DNA of 41,891 bases from CAYWNA01 sp964459305 (lineage in GTDB: Bacteria > Planctomycetota > Planctomycetia > Pirellulales > Pirellulaceae). Position numbers and translations under genes: made by a program. Of the stretch, positions 26,301 through 36,100 are shown one piece after another. Within the stretch, counting starts at the first letter, position 1; every line of letters begins with the position of its first letter. Under the pieces are notes generated by a model, which saw nothing but the letters and a program-made list of their open reading frames with translations, was not told the DNA's origin and did not search any database. The stretch is taken from the NCBI GenBank assembly GCA_964459305.1, contig CAYWNA010000100.1, forward strand, positions 1 through 41,891. The letters run 5' to 3'.

Positions 26301-26673
26301 AAAACGCCGGGCGGGACCACGGGTCCAACATCCCCGCTACGAATGGTCGTGCTCCGTACCCTTGTTTGTTCGCGCAATGGTCCTGGCAGGTAAGACGCTG
26401 TTTATCGCGGGGCCGCCAGACATTTTGGACGAGGAAGAGGCCTTCCGCCGTGTCGGCGATCCAAAGATGGACACGAAGCTGGCAGAGCAAGATGCCGTGC
26501 TGAACGGCGAACGGGGCGCCGCCCTCTGGGCAGTTTCGGCCGAGGACGGGAAGAAGCTGGCCGAGTACCAACTCGATAGCCTGCCCGTTTTCGACAGCCT
26601 GATCGCCACCGATGGCCGTTTGTATCTGGCCACGACCGACGGCGAAATCATTTGCTTCCGCGGGAGTGAGTAA
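23365..26673 (+). CDS. exported methyltransferase-like / PQQ-type propeller fusion protein A
   Basis: 1102 residues. A signal peptide-like helix (MVIYLAAFSFVVVGVLGAG) precedes a Rossmann domain (about 40-155) with the SAM-binding glycine motif IVHLGCGDGKL, acidic loop GLDTDAEKV and the methyltransferase-like VLCPNGVAYI. Then follow two sets of PQQ-like propeller blades (about 210-590 and 635-1100), with motifs such as LLALDAETGKQLWKTE, IVALDRKTGDRLWSSD and VYCLRGSDGEMAWRF. AGGAGGTG (23353-23360) fits ATG 23365 best of three clustered ATGs. The linker between the propellers (25156-25263) is made of dispersed repeat DNA, and a Lys/Ala/Arg-rich linker is present (PKAKASTKPRAKAKRR). A tandem paralogue follows 208 bp later. 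Function unknown; enzyme-like propellers of this type can bind quinone, but residues for that are not identifiable. Confidence 0.85.
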   Translation: MMQATRNNSFPRMVIYLAAFSFVVVGVLGAGETSGKDDEEKLAQQILKESDVQGGLIVHLGCGDGKLTAALRTKDCYLVHGLDTDAEKVRQARETIESLGVYGNVSADRFCGKRLPYVGNLVNLLVAQDLGDITMDEVMRVLCPNGVAYIRDGDAWKKTVKPRPKEIDEWTHYLYDESGNAVSQDMVVGPPRRFQWTGSPRWARHHDRRASVSAMVSAGGRIFYIFDEGSTASIMLPPKTVLIARDAFNGTILWKRSIPTWHTHLWPFKSGPTQLQRRLVAVGNVVYVTLGLDAPLVALDAATGETVRTYEGTFATEEVLASQGVLFLLVNDKPQKYDDFRPEDVGIGAERDRVMRDWPWNEKPRNLLALDAETGKQLWKTETPVVPLTPAVDAERVYFHDGDKIVALDRKTGDRLWSSDPVERQDKVPTNITPTLVVYEDVVLFYGATRKLSGISAKTGKVLWTGPHPRSGHYCPEDVLVAGGLVWGGEIAGGRDSGVFIGRDPRTGEVKSEFPPDIDIYFMHQRCYRSKATDRYLIPGWTGTEYIDFRNKHWVTNHWVRGGCIYGVMPCNGLTYTTPHDCACYMQAKLYGFCALAAEERRAESREPRAEERLERGPAYNDIQNPVSGVQHHDSWPTYRCDPARSGFTTASVSADLATKWKAKIGGRLSSVVVADGKLFVASVDTHTVHALCAEAGEPIWSFTAGGRVDSPPTIWKGRVLFGCADGYVYCLRGSDGEMAWRFRAGPEDRRMTSFEQVESVWPVSGSVLVQDGVVYCVAGRSMFLDGGLRYLRIDAESGKLISEVIFDERDPETGKNLQVHVEVRNMPVGLPDVLSSDGKSLYMRSQQFDVDGKRGSLVQIKGSDLDRGADQQGAAAHLFSPTGFLDDTWWHRSYWVYGQRFSEGAGGWPQAGKFAPAGRIMAMDDSNVYGFGRKPVYYKWRTPLEYHLFAADKVPEIVRDPVGPAPKAKASTKPRAKAKRRAGPRVQHPRYEWSCSVPLFVRAMVLAGKTLFIAGPPDILDEEEAFRRVGDPKMDTKLAEQDAVLNGERGAALWAVSAEDGKKLAEYQLDSLPVFDSLIATDGRLYLATTDGEIICFRGSE
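25156..25263 (+). repeat. dispersed repeat DNA read in frame inside protein A
   Basis: A GAG-rich run (25156-25197, units like GAGAGC and GAGAGCCAAGAG) is followed by three TCCAG-type units (25231-25263, ATCCAGAATCCAGTATCC...). Both lie exactly in the linker between two propellers and are read without a stop. A related GAG-rich run (441-463) is in frame near the start of intI. The paralogue at 26882 has ordinary linker sequence at this position. Confidence 0.6.
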
Positions 26674-26678
26674 GTGAA

Positions 26679-26802
26679 GGTGTCCGGAAATTCGAAATGG
26701 CGGAATCAACGTTTTTCGGGAGAGCGAGGCTCCTGCCGAGCCGCGCGTTCGTGCCAAGAATCCGGCTCAGCAGGAGCTTCGCCCTCCCAATTTTCGGACA
26801 CC
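26679..26802. repeat. nested inverted repeat between the two propeller genes
   Basis: Outer arms GGTGTCCGGAAA (26679-26690) and 26791-26802 match at 11 of 12 positions. Inner arms 26718-26743 (GGGAGAGCGAGGCTCC...) and 26763-26788 match at 23 of 26. The element starts 6 bp after the stop of protein A and fills most of the gap to protein B, so it may attenuate or separate the two messages. Confidence 0.7.
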
Positions 26803-26881
26803 CTCAAGTAAGTACGTAAGACCTGGGAAGGAATGAGACGGCGCTACGAGAATGCCAAACCCAAAACCTAAGGGGATTCAG

Positions 26882-29800
26882 ATGATCGACAAGCGACTGT
26901 TACCAGTCCACGTGATCCTTGCGTTTCTGACCACTACTTTCGTTGTGTCATCGGCCTCGGCGGGCGAAGAGGCCGACCGGTTGGTCAAGAGGATTGGACT
27001 CGACCGCGGCATTTGTGTTGTGCTCGACGATCCGAACGGCGAGCTGGCGATGGAGTTGGCGGCGCGGAGCAAGTTGCTCGTCTACGTACAGATGCCTAGC
27101 GCCGATCATGTGGACCGCGCCCGGCGGGCCGCTGAGGCAGCGGGAGTCGGCGCACGGCGGTTGTCGATCGAACAGGGCGAGCTGAGCCGCCTGCACTTGG
27201 CCGACAGCGTGGCCGATGCTGTCGTGGTAGTTGGTGATGCGAAGCGGATCTCCGAAACAGAGGCGCTCCGCGTATTGCGGCCTGGTGGCAAGGCTATCAT
27301 CGGGCAGCGCGAACTAATCAAGCCGATGCCCGATGGAGTGGACGATTGGTCGCACGCCTACCATGGTCCGGACAACAACCCCGTTTCGCAGGATCAGCTA
27401 ATCCGCGCACCGTATATGACCCAGTTTCTTGCCAATCCGCGCTACGGTCCCGCGCCGCAGGTTTCCGTGGCAGCCGGCGGCCGAGTGTTCAAGGCATTCG
27501 GTCATGTTGCTTGGCACGAGCGAGAGGAGCCTTTCTTGAACACACTGGTGGCGTTCAACGGGTTCAACGGCACGATGCTCTGGCGGCGAAAGTTGCCCGA
27601 AGGCCTCATGGTCCACCGCAACACGATCATTGCGACACCCGAAACGATCTACTTGGGCGACGACAAATCCTGCAAGCTGATCGATGCCGAGACGGGTGAG
27701 ACCAAAGGCGAAATCGCGCCGCCGGTTGACGCGGCGGGGGGCACGTTCTGGAAGTGGATGGCTCTGGAAGACGATGTCCTCTACGCATTGCTTGGAGCAC
27801 CCGAGCCCAAGGACGAAACGATGCGATGGAAGCGTGAGGCTCACGGTTGGCCTTGGAACGGCATCTCCCGCGGATACAACCAGCCGGAGCACCCATGGGG
27901 ATTCGGCCGGAATCTGCTGGCCATCGATCCAAAGACAAAGGCCGTTCTGTGGAAGTACCACGAAGACGAACCCATGGACAGTCGCGCCGTTTGCATGAAA
28001 AACGGGCGGGTCTTCGCATTCCGGTTCGGGACGTATTTGACGTGCCTCGACGCAGCGACGGGCAAAGTCCTGTGGCGCAAGACGAAAGACAATACTCCCA
28101 AGCTGTTCGAGACGCTCGGCTCGTACCTGCCTCGCCAGGGTTGGCAGACAAACTGGCGCACGACGGTCTATCTGAAGTGCAGCGATCAGGCGCTGTATTT
28201 CGCGGGTCCGCAATTGGGGCAACTGTTGGCGCTCTCCACCAAGGATGGCCGGATACTTTGGCAGCACCCGTACGACAACTACCAACTGATCATCCATGCC
28301 GACGGCCTCTACGGAATCAGCGGCCCGTGGGGGCAGAACGTGAGCAAGAAGTTCGATCCACTCACTGGAGAAGTCCTGGCCGAACTTCCGACCGGTCGCC
28401 GGGCGTGCACTCGCCCCACAGCCACGTCGGACAGCATTCTGTTCCGTGCCATGGGTGGTTCCGTTCGTCTCGATCTGGCCAGTGCCCATCCGCGATGGAT
28501 TTCGCCCATGCGTCCGCCTTGTCATGATGGCGTGACGGTCGCCAATGGCCTTCTCTACTGGTGGCCATTCACCTGCGACTGCCAGCTCACGCTGAACGGT
28601 CTGACTTGCCTTGGTCCAGCTGGAGGTTTCGATTTCACCCCGGTCTGCACGGGACCGGAACGGCTTGAGCGGAAACGCGACGGAACGGCAACCGTCGAGG
28701 CGTTGGACGAGTCACCTGCGGATTGGCCGACTTTCCGCGCGAACAACCAACGAACTGCAGCGACCGAGGCGGTCATTCCGGATGCCGGACAATTGCTGTG
28801 GCAGGCCAAGGCGTCTGCATTCGCAGACGAGCGGCCCACGGCGCCGGTCGCGGCCGGCGGCCTCGTGTTGGTTGCCGGCACTGACGGAGTCGTCCGGGCA
28901 TTGGACGGCGATACGGGACGCGAGCAATGGAAAGCATACACCGGCGGCGAGATCCGCATCCCGCCGACGATCTGGAAGGGCCGGGCGTTGGTCGGTTCGG
29001 GCGATGGTTGGGTGTACGCTTTTGAGGCAGCAACCGGAAGCCTCCTGTGGCGATTCCGCGCGGCGCCGGTCGAACGTAAGATGCCGGTCTACGGCAAGAT
29101 GCTGTCCACATGGCCTGCGGCAAGTGGCGTCTTGGTCGCAGACGGGACCGCATACGTCGCCGCTGGTCTTGCGAACTACGACGGTACCTACGTTTACGCC
29201 ATCGACCCGTCTACGGGAAACGTGCGATGGTGTAACGACACGTCCGGGCATCTGGATGCGGAGGCTCACAGCGGCGTAAGCGTGCAAGGGCATCTGTTGT
29301 TCCACGCGGACAAACTTCATCTCGCAGGCGGCAACGCCATCTCGCCAGCCGTCTACGACAAGTCAGACGGCCGGTGCCTGAACGACTCGGCGCCGCTGGT
29401 CCGATGCGAGTCGACCAGTCCGCGTGGCTGGGAGCTTTCGCTGATCGGCGATCGAGTGATTGCCTGCGGGCGCCCGTTTTACTTGCCTTCGAACGCCCCG
29501 GTGTATGACCACACCGTCACCAAGAAACTGTTTCACGCGTCCAAAGGGCAACGTGACGTCGTGTGGCTGGACACCAATAAGCTGCTCTGTTACGAGCCGC
29601 TCGACAAAGCGGAGTTGAGTCAGTGCGTGACAGACGAAAAACGCCCGAAGCATATCACGCAAGCGTGGGGAGAGTTCAAGGTCTCTGCGAAACCACTATG
29701 GCAGCACGACTGCCCGGGCAGCGTCGCCATTGCAGTGGCAAAGAACGCGGTCGTGATCGCCGACGCAAAACGCGTCGCGGCCCTGGATCTGGCAAGTGGT

Positions 29801-29923
29801 AAGCAACTCTGGAGTCAGCCCCTTCCCGCATCTCCCGTGCCATGGGGCATGGCTGTGGACCGCACCGGTCGCGTGATCCTGACATTGGCCGATGGTCGAG
29901 TCCTTTGCATAGGCAGGAAATGA
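26882..29923 (+). CDS. exported methyltransferase-like / PQQ-type propeller fusion protein B
   Basis: 1013 residues, paralogue of protein A. Signal peptide MIDKRLLPVHVILAFLTTTF with cleavage near ASAGEE. The Rossmann domain (about 30-145) keeps the fold pattern and the closing motif RVLRPGGKAIIG, but its first motif reads VVLDDPNGELA, so the SAM glycine motif GxGxG is lost. PQQ-like blades follow, e.g. VVRALDGDTGREQWKAYTGG and WVYAFEAATGSLLWRFR, with IPPTIWKGRALVGSGDG as in protein A (SPPTIWKGRVLFGCADG). Both share DDWSHAYHGPDNNPVSQD/DEWTHYLYDESGNAVSQD at the domain junction. AAGGGG lies 6 nt before ATG 26882; an ATG at 26852 would add ten Pro/Lys-rich residues. It likely duplicated from the same ancestor and diverged to a non-SAM-binding form. 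Confidence 0.85.
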   Translation: MIDKRLLPVHVILAFLTTTFVVSSASAGEEADRLVKRIGLDRGICVVLDDPNGELAMELAARSKLLVYVQMPSADHVDRARRAAEAAGVGARRLSIEQGELSRLHLADSVADAVVVVGDAKRISETEALRVLRPGGKAIIGQRELIKPMPDGVDDWSHAYHGPDNNPVSQDQLIRAPYMTQFLANPRYGPAPQVSVAAGGRVFKAFGHVAWHEREEPFLNTLVAFNGFNGTMLWRRKLPEGLMVHRNTIIATPETIYLGDDKSCKLIDAETGETKGEIAPPVDAAGGTFWKWMALEDDVLYALLGAPEPKDETMRWKREAHGWPWNGISRGYNQPEHPWGFGRNLLAIDPKTKAVLWKYHEDEPMDSRAVCMKNGRVFAFRFGTYLTCLDAATGKVLWRKTKDNTPKLFETLGSYLPRQGWQTNWRTTVYLKCSDQALYFAGPQLGQLLALSTKDGRILWQHPYDNYQLIIHADGLYGISGPWGQNVSKKFDPLTGEVLAELPTGRRACTRPTATSDSILFRAMGGSVRLDLASAHPRWISPMRPPCHDGVTVANGLLYWWPFTCDCQLTLNGLTCLGPAGGFDFTPVCTGPERLERKRDGTATVEALDESPADWPTFRANNQRTAATEAVIPDAGQLLWQAKASAFADERPTAPVAAGGLVLVAGTDGVVRALDGDTGREQWKAYTGGEIRIPPTIWKGRALVGSGDGWVYAFEAATGSLLWRFRAAPVERKMPVYGKMLSTWPAASGVLVADGTAYVAAGLANYDGTYVYAIDPSTGNVRWCNDTSGHLDAEAHSGVSVQGHLLFHADKLHLAGGNAISPAVYDKSDGRCLNDSAPLVRCESTSPRGWELSLIGDRVIACGRPFYLPSNAPVYDHTVTKKLFHASKGQRDVVWLDTNKLLCYEPLDKAELSQCVTDEKRPKHITQAWGEFKVSAKPLWQHDCPGSVAIAVAKNAVVIADAKRVAALDLASGKQLWSQPLPASPVPWGMAVDRTGRVILTLADGRVLCIGRK

Positions 29924-29991
29924 GACGGAAAGGCGCAACCTGCGGCGCAATTGCCGAGGCGGGTTATTTCTTGCATTCGGCCCCATTTCTA

Positions 29992-30018
29992 TTGCAAACC
30001 TCATTGCCCGAATATATC
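29992..30018 (+). promoter_or_regulatory. possible promoter of the giant gene
   Basis: TTGCAA (29992-29997) and TATATC (30013-30018) are separated by 15 bp in an AT-rich patch of otherwise GC-rich DNA upstream of the giant gene. Each box matches the consensus at four of six positions and the spacer is short, so this is tentative. The leader would be about 140 nt. Nothing else is recognised in 29924-30166. Confidence 0.25.
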
Positions 30019-30166
30019 TTAGTCTAACAATTAGGGTACTTTGGGCTGATAGACGATCCCGCAACATTGCGTGTCGGTCGTCGCGGCCACTCATTTCATT
30101 GAGCCGTTCGATAGACAAACGGGACGTGACACGAGGATCATCCTTTGTTTCCCTGGGAGTACGAAG

Positions 30167-33100
30167 ATGCGCAGAACGCGGAAACCCGGTGTGGCAACTA
30201 GGCTAGCAACTAGAGTCAGGCGTCGTTTTCGACCGGGGGCACGTTCCCTGCGCGACCCTCGTCGGCTGAGTTTCCTGCGAACTGTTGGCCAGATCGCTCG
30301 TGGGTGGCTTGACGCCGCTGGGGAGGTTACTGGGTGGAATGCCCGTCGAGAGATCCTCTTGCCAACCAGTCGCCGCCCCATGGCCGAGGCTTTGGAGATG
30401 CGGACTCTGTTGACAATAGGCATCGACGTTGGCGTCAATACAGTTGAGTACTTAACACCTCACGACACGCCACCGGCCCTTGAGAGCTTCAACGGCGAAG
30501 GGGAAGGCGACGACATGGTGCAGGTGCGGGCGCGCATCGCCGAGGACATCCCGCCGAATCCCGTTGTCGGACCGGCTAACCGCAACGATCTCACGACGGT
30601 CAATCCTGGCGATATATTCCGCCTCGAGGTGTACGTCCAGGACAAACGCACCGACGACGACACGGACCCGAACAACCCCGTTGGCGATAATTTCGGTGTG
30701 TTTGCGTCGTACATGGACGTGGCATACGACGATAGAGCGTTCAGGGCTCTGCGCGGCGATTCGAACAACCGAGCGGACAAGCCGCAGTTGCCGTTTTCCG
30801 TTTCTTTCCAGGATCCAACCGTGGGGCCGATCCCGGAAGGGTTCGTCGCGGGCACCTATCGCTATCCGAACGGTCCGAAGGGCGATTTGAATACCATTGG
30901 GCTGGTCAATGATATCGGTTCGTTCCTAGAAGGGCGCACGCCGCCGGGAAAGGCGGAAGTCTTCCATCTTGATATTGCGTTCGAGGCGCAGTCGATCGTG
31001 GCCGGCGTCGACGTGGCAACGGTCGACGAAGACTCGTCGACGCTGATCCACGCGTTCGCAAACGACCAACTGATCAGCGGGACGAAGGAATTTGTGTTTG
31101 GCCCGCCTAGCACGCAGAGTGGTGCCGCAACAAGCACGGAGTTCCTCGTTTTTGGGGATACTGGAACGGGCTCCATCGTTCCGGAGAACAGAATCGCGTA
31201 CGTGAACGCTTCGGTCGATATTCTGCTGAACGGGCGGTCTCTGCAAGTTCAGGAGTTCACCCAGGGCGTGAAAGGACAGGTCGAGCATTTGGGCGACGGT
31301 GTGTTTCAGTACACACCTCGCGTTGAAGGCCCGGACATGGACACGTTCACCTACACGCTGTCCGACGGTAAGGGCAGCACGGATCATGCGACCGTCAGGG
31401 TAACGATTTCTGCAGTCAACGATGCGCCGCTAGCCGTGTACGATTATTATGGCGTTTCTCCAGGGCAACCGCTCGCCGTCGCCGCGGAGACCGAGGGCGT
31501 ATTGGCGAATGACTTCGACGCCGAGGCGACCAGCCTCACGGCAACGCTCGTTGAGGGCGCGAAACACGGCGGGTTGGTATTCAATGCCGATGGTTCCTTC
31601 ACCTATACGCCGGATGATGGGTTCCGGGGAATCGATTATTTCAGCTACCGGGCAAGTGATGGCGAGCTAGATTCGAACACTGCGATCGTTCAGTTGGTGG
31701 TGGCCAGTTGGCAGAACCCCGTGCACTCAACCGACGTCAACGACGATGGCTCTGTGTCCGCTGTTGATGTGCTACTGACCATCAACATGATCAACTCACA
31801 GGCAACACCTGCGGCCACGTCGCCGTTCTTTGACGTCAGTGGTGACGGCATGCTCACGCCCATAGACGTCTTGATGGTGATCAACGACGTGAACTCCAAC
31901 GGCGTACGTCAGCTGCCCGATCCGAGTGCGCCGGTGGTGGTCGTTAACACGGGCATATCGACCGGCCTGGGGGCAACGGCAGCGGTCACCGACGATGATT
32001 TACAGACGGTCGACGCAGACAGCGCACCCGCGCAACTCGTTTACTCGGTGACGTCCAATCCGCTCCGCGGACAGCTTGAGCATGTGACCGCCCCAGGCGT
32101 ACCGATTGGTACGTTCACGCAGGAAGACATTGACGCGGGCCTTCTACAGTACGTACACGACGGTTCGCAGACGGCGAGCGACCGTTTTGAGTTCATGGTG
32201 AGCGATGGCTCAGAAGCGGCACGCGGGATGTTCTTCATCGCCGTGCCGGAGGTGGCTTCGGATCTTGCCCGGGTGTCTCTGAACGCGGTCCAGGATGTGG
32301 AGGTGAGCTTTGATCCGGCCACTGCGAACACGCCCCGTTCACCGCTGGCAGAAGTCAATGCGGGCGATACGTTCCGGGTCGAGGTCCGCGTTGAGGACAT
32401 CCGTAGCGACGACGATCTAGACCCGAACAACGAGGTGGGTGAGGACTTCGGAGTCCACGGCGCGTACCTCGACTTGTTCTACGACGCCGAAGCGTTTTCG
32501 GTGCCATCTGGCTCGTCGGATTTGCACCCGGCTGTGGCGGCGACCGTGGGGAACATGGGCTACCCGATCTCCTTCCGCAACGGCGATTTCCTTCTCAACG
32601 ATGATTTTCGGGATTACATCTATTCGAATGGTCCACAGGGCGACGTGAGCACGCTGGGAGTGATCAACGACGCCGGAGCCTTTCAGATGGGGACTGGCCC
32701 GCCCGGTCAAGATCCACAGTTCCTGTTCGATGTGGTTCTGAAAGCCGAGTCGCTGGTGGCCGGCGACGACACGGCATCGGTGTCCGAAGGCTCTTCGGTG
32801 GCCATCGACGCGTTTGGTAATGACCGCTTGGTGTCCGGTCCACAGACCATCACGGCGACGGGGCCTGGCGGCCATGGGGACGCGATGGAAGGCACCGAGT
32901 TGCTGCTGTTTGGCGACACGGGGTTCGGCACAGGCGGTCCTTACGACGACGGCGCCGTCGTGCCTGAAGACATGATCGAGTTTCGCGACGAATCCATGAC
33001 CATCATCAACGGTGGTACCCTGCGGATCGAGAGTTTTACCCAGGGCGAGAAGGGGCAGGTCGAGCATGTGGGCGACGGTAGGTTCGAGTACACGCCCAAC

Positions 33101-36100
33101 GTTTCGGGACCCGACACCGACACATTCACCTACACGCTGTCCGATGGTCAAGGCAATACGAAGGACGCGACCGTGACGGTCGCGATACACGAACCACCAA
33201 TAGTGCGGGTGCGGGGGCGAATCGCGGAGGACATCGCGCCGGATCCCGTTGTTGGACCGGCTGGCCGTAATGACCTCACGACGGTCAATCCCAGCGATAC
33301 ATTCCGCCTGGAAGTGTACCTCCAGGACATTCGTACCGTTAGCAGTGATTTCGGCGTGTTTGCGTCGTATGTGGACGTGGAATACGACGCCACTGCGTTC
33401 ACGGTTCCGGGCGGCACATCGAACAACAGGACGGATCGGCCTGAGTTGCCATTTCCCGTTTCCTTCCAGGACCCCAATGCGGGGCCGATTCCGGACCATC
33501 CGGAGGCCATCAAAACCACCTATCCCTATCCGAACGGCCTCAAGGGCGATCTGAATACGGCTGGCGTGGTCAACGATATTGGCTCATTCAGGCAGAGTCA
33601 CACGCCGCCAGGCCGAGCGGAGTCCTTCCAGTTCGATATCAAGTTCGAGGTGGAGTCGATCGTGGCCACCGACGACACGGCGACGGTCAACGAAGGCTCA
33701 TCAACGCAGGTCGACGTGTTTGTTAACGACGAGTTGATCCGTGGGGAGAAGGAGATCTCCCTTGGCCCGCCGAGCATGCACGGTGATGCTCCACGGGGCA
33801 CAGACCTTCTCGTTTTTGGAGGTCTGGAAGCCGGCGTTCCGGAGAACAGGATCGAGTATGTGAGCGAGGTGCTCAGCATTCCGCTGAACGGGCGGTCGCT
33901 ACAAGTTCAGGAGTTCACTCAGGGCGGGAAGGGGCTGGTTGAGCATCTGGGCGACGGTGTGTTCCAGTACACACCAGGCGTTGATGGTCCGGATACGGAC
34001 ACGTTCACGTACACGCTGTCCGATGGTAAAGGCAACACGAAGCAAGCGAGCGTCGCGGTCGCCATAAACGCTGTGGAACCACCGATGGCCCGCGTTACCC
34101 TAAACGCGGTCGAGGATGTGGTGGTCAACACGACTCCGTTTGACTCCAACACCCCTCGAACCGCGGTGGCGGACGTCGCCGCGGGTGATACCTTCCGTGT
34201 GGAAGTCCGCGTTCAGGACATCCGCGACGACGACGATACGGACCCCAGCAACGGCGTTGGCGACCTGTTTGGCATCTTTGCAGCCTATCTGGATTTATTC
34301 TACGATGCCAACTCCTTCAGTGTGCCGCCGGGGTCGTCGGATCTCGCGCCCGACGTCGCCGCATCTATTGGGGATATGGGGTTTCCGATTTCCTTCCGCA
34401 ATGGCGACTTCTTCACTGGTGTGGCGGCACCAGATGTTAGGCGTTACATCTATTCCAATGGTCCGAAAGGAGACGTGGACACGCCGGGCGTATTCAACGA
34501 CGTCGGCGCGTTCCAGCTGGGACATGAGCCCCTGGGCCGAGATCCGCAATTTCTGTTCGATGTCATTCTGAAAGCCGAATCGCTGGCAGCCTTCGATGAC
34601 GCAACGTCGGTCGCCGAAAACGGCTCAGTGAGCTTCGACGTATTGGGTAATGACCTGTTGATCAGCGGCGAGCAGGCCATCTCGATTAGCGGTCCCGGTG
34701 AAAATGGGCCGGCAGGGCAAGGCACGGAATTCCTCGTTTATGGCGATACTGGATTCAGCGGGAGCGGAGGTTCGTCTGCTTCGCTCGTTCCTGAGGACCG
34801 GATTCAGTTCGTCCATGATTCCNNNNNNNNNNNNNNNNNNNNNNNNNNNNNNNNNNNNNNNNNNNNNNNNNNNNNNNNNNNNNNNNNNNNNNNNNNNNNN
34901 NNNNNNNNNNNNNNNNNNNNNNCGACGACGGCGTTGGCCGAGAACGCGGACATGACACAGCGGCTGAAGGTGGCCGATATCGTGGTGACGGACGACGAGC
35001 GGGGGACCAATGCGTTGAGCCTTTCGGGCGATGATGCGGAGGTTTTCGAGATCGATGGCGACATGTTGTACATCAAGGCAGAGGCGGTCCTGGACCACGA
35101 GACGAACCCCGTGCTGGACGTGACGGTCGCGGTGGATGACGCGACAGTGGGCGCCACTCCGGACGACACGGCCGCGCTGGCTGTCGACGTCACCGACACG
35201 AACGAGTTTGACCCGGTCGTGGAGGACCAGGTGTTTGCGGCGATCGAAACTAGCCCCAACGGTACGACCGTCGGGACTGTGGCGGCCAGCGACGCGGACA
35301 CGTCGCAAACGCTGTCGTTCGCTATCACGGCTGGTAACGAAGCCGGCGCGTTCAGGATCGTTGCGGATACGGGCGAGATCACAGTGGCCGACACGACGCA
35401 ACTGGATCACAAGGTCACGCCGCAACATACGCTGAGCGTTGTAGTGACCGACAGCGTGGCGCCCGTGCGAACGGACACGGCGACCGTAACGATCGCGGTT
35501 TGGGCGGCGGAGCCTGACCGACACGAGCCGAACGAAACGTACGAAACGGCCGCCGAACTGGGAGATGTAGGCGGACAATTCCGGATCGGTGACCTGACGC
35601 TTCACGTACCGGGCAACGTGGACTGGTACCGATTCGACACGCTCGCTATGGCGAATCGGGAATCCGCGGTTTCCGTGACGTTCGATCACGCGTTAGGTGA
35701 CCTGGATTTGCACGTGTATCGTTGGCAGCCAGGTGGGCCGGTCGTGCTCCAGCCGGTGGGAAGTTCCGCCGGCGTCTGGAATGAAGAGAGCGTGAGTTTG
35801 CACGGTCAGCCGGAAGGCACGTATTTTGCGAAAGTCGTTGGTTTTGAAAACGCGACCAATCCGCATTACTCGCTCCGGATCGATGCGGTACAGACGCACA
35901 TTGAAGCGGACCGGTTCGAGCCGAATAACACAATACCGGGTGCGACGGGTTTCGGAGCGGTGCAGGGCCAGGCGGTCCACTCCGAACTGACGATCCATGA
36001 CACGGCGGACCAGGACCTGTTCCGGTTTGAGACGTTGGATCGGGGCGTGGAGGGGCACGGTGTTTGGATCGACTTCCATCAGGCCGCCGGCGATTTGGAC

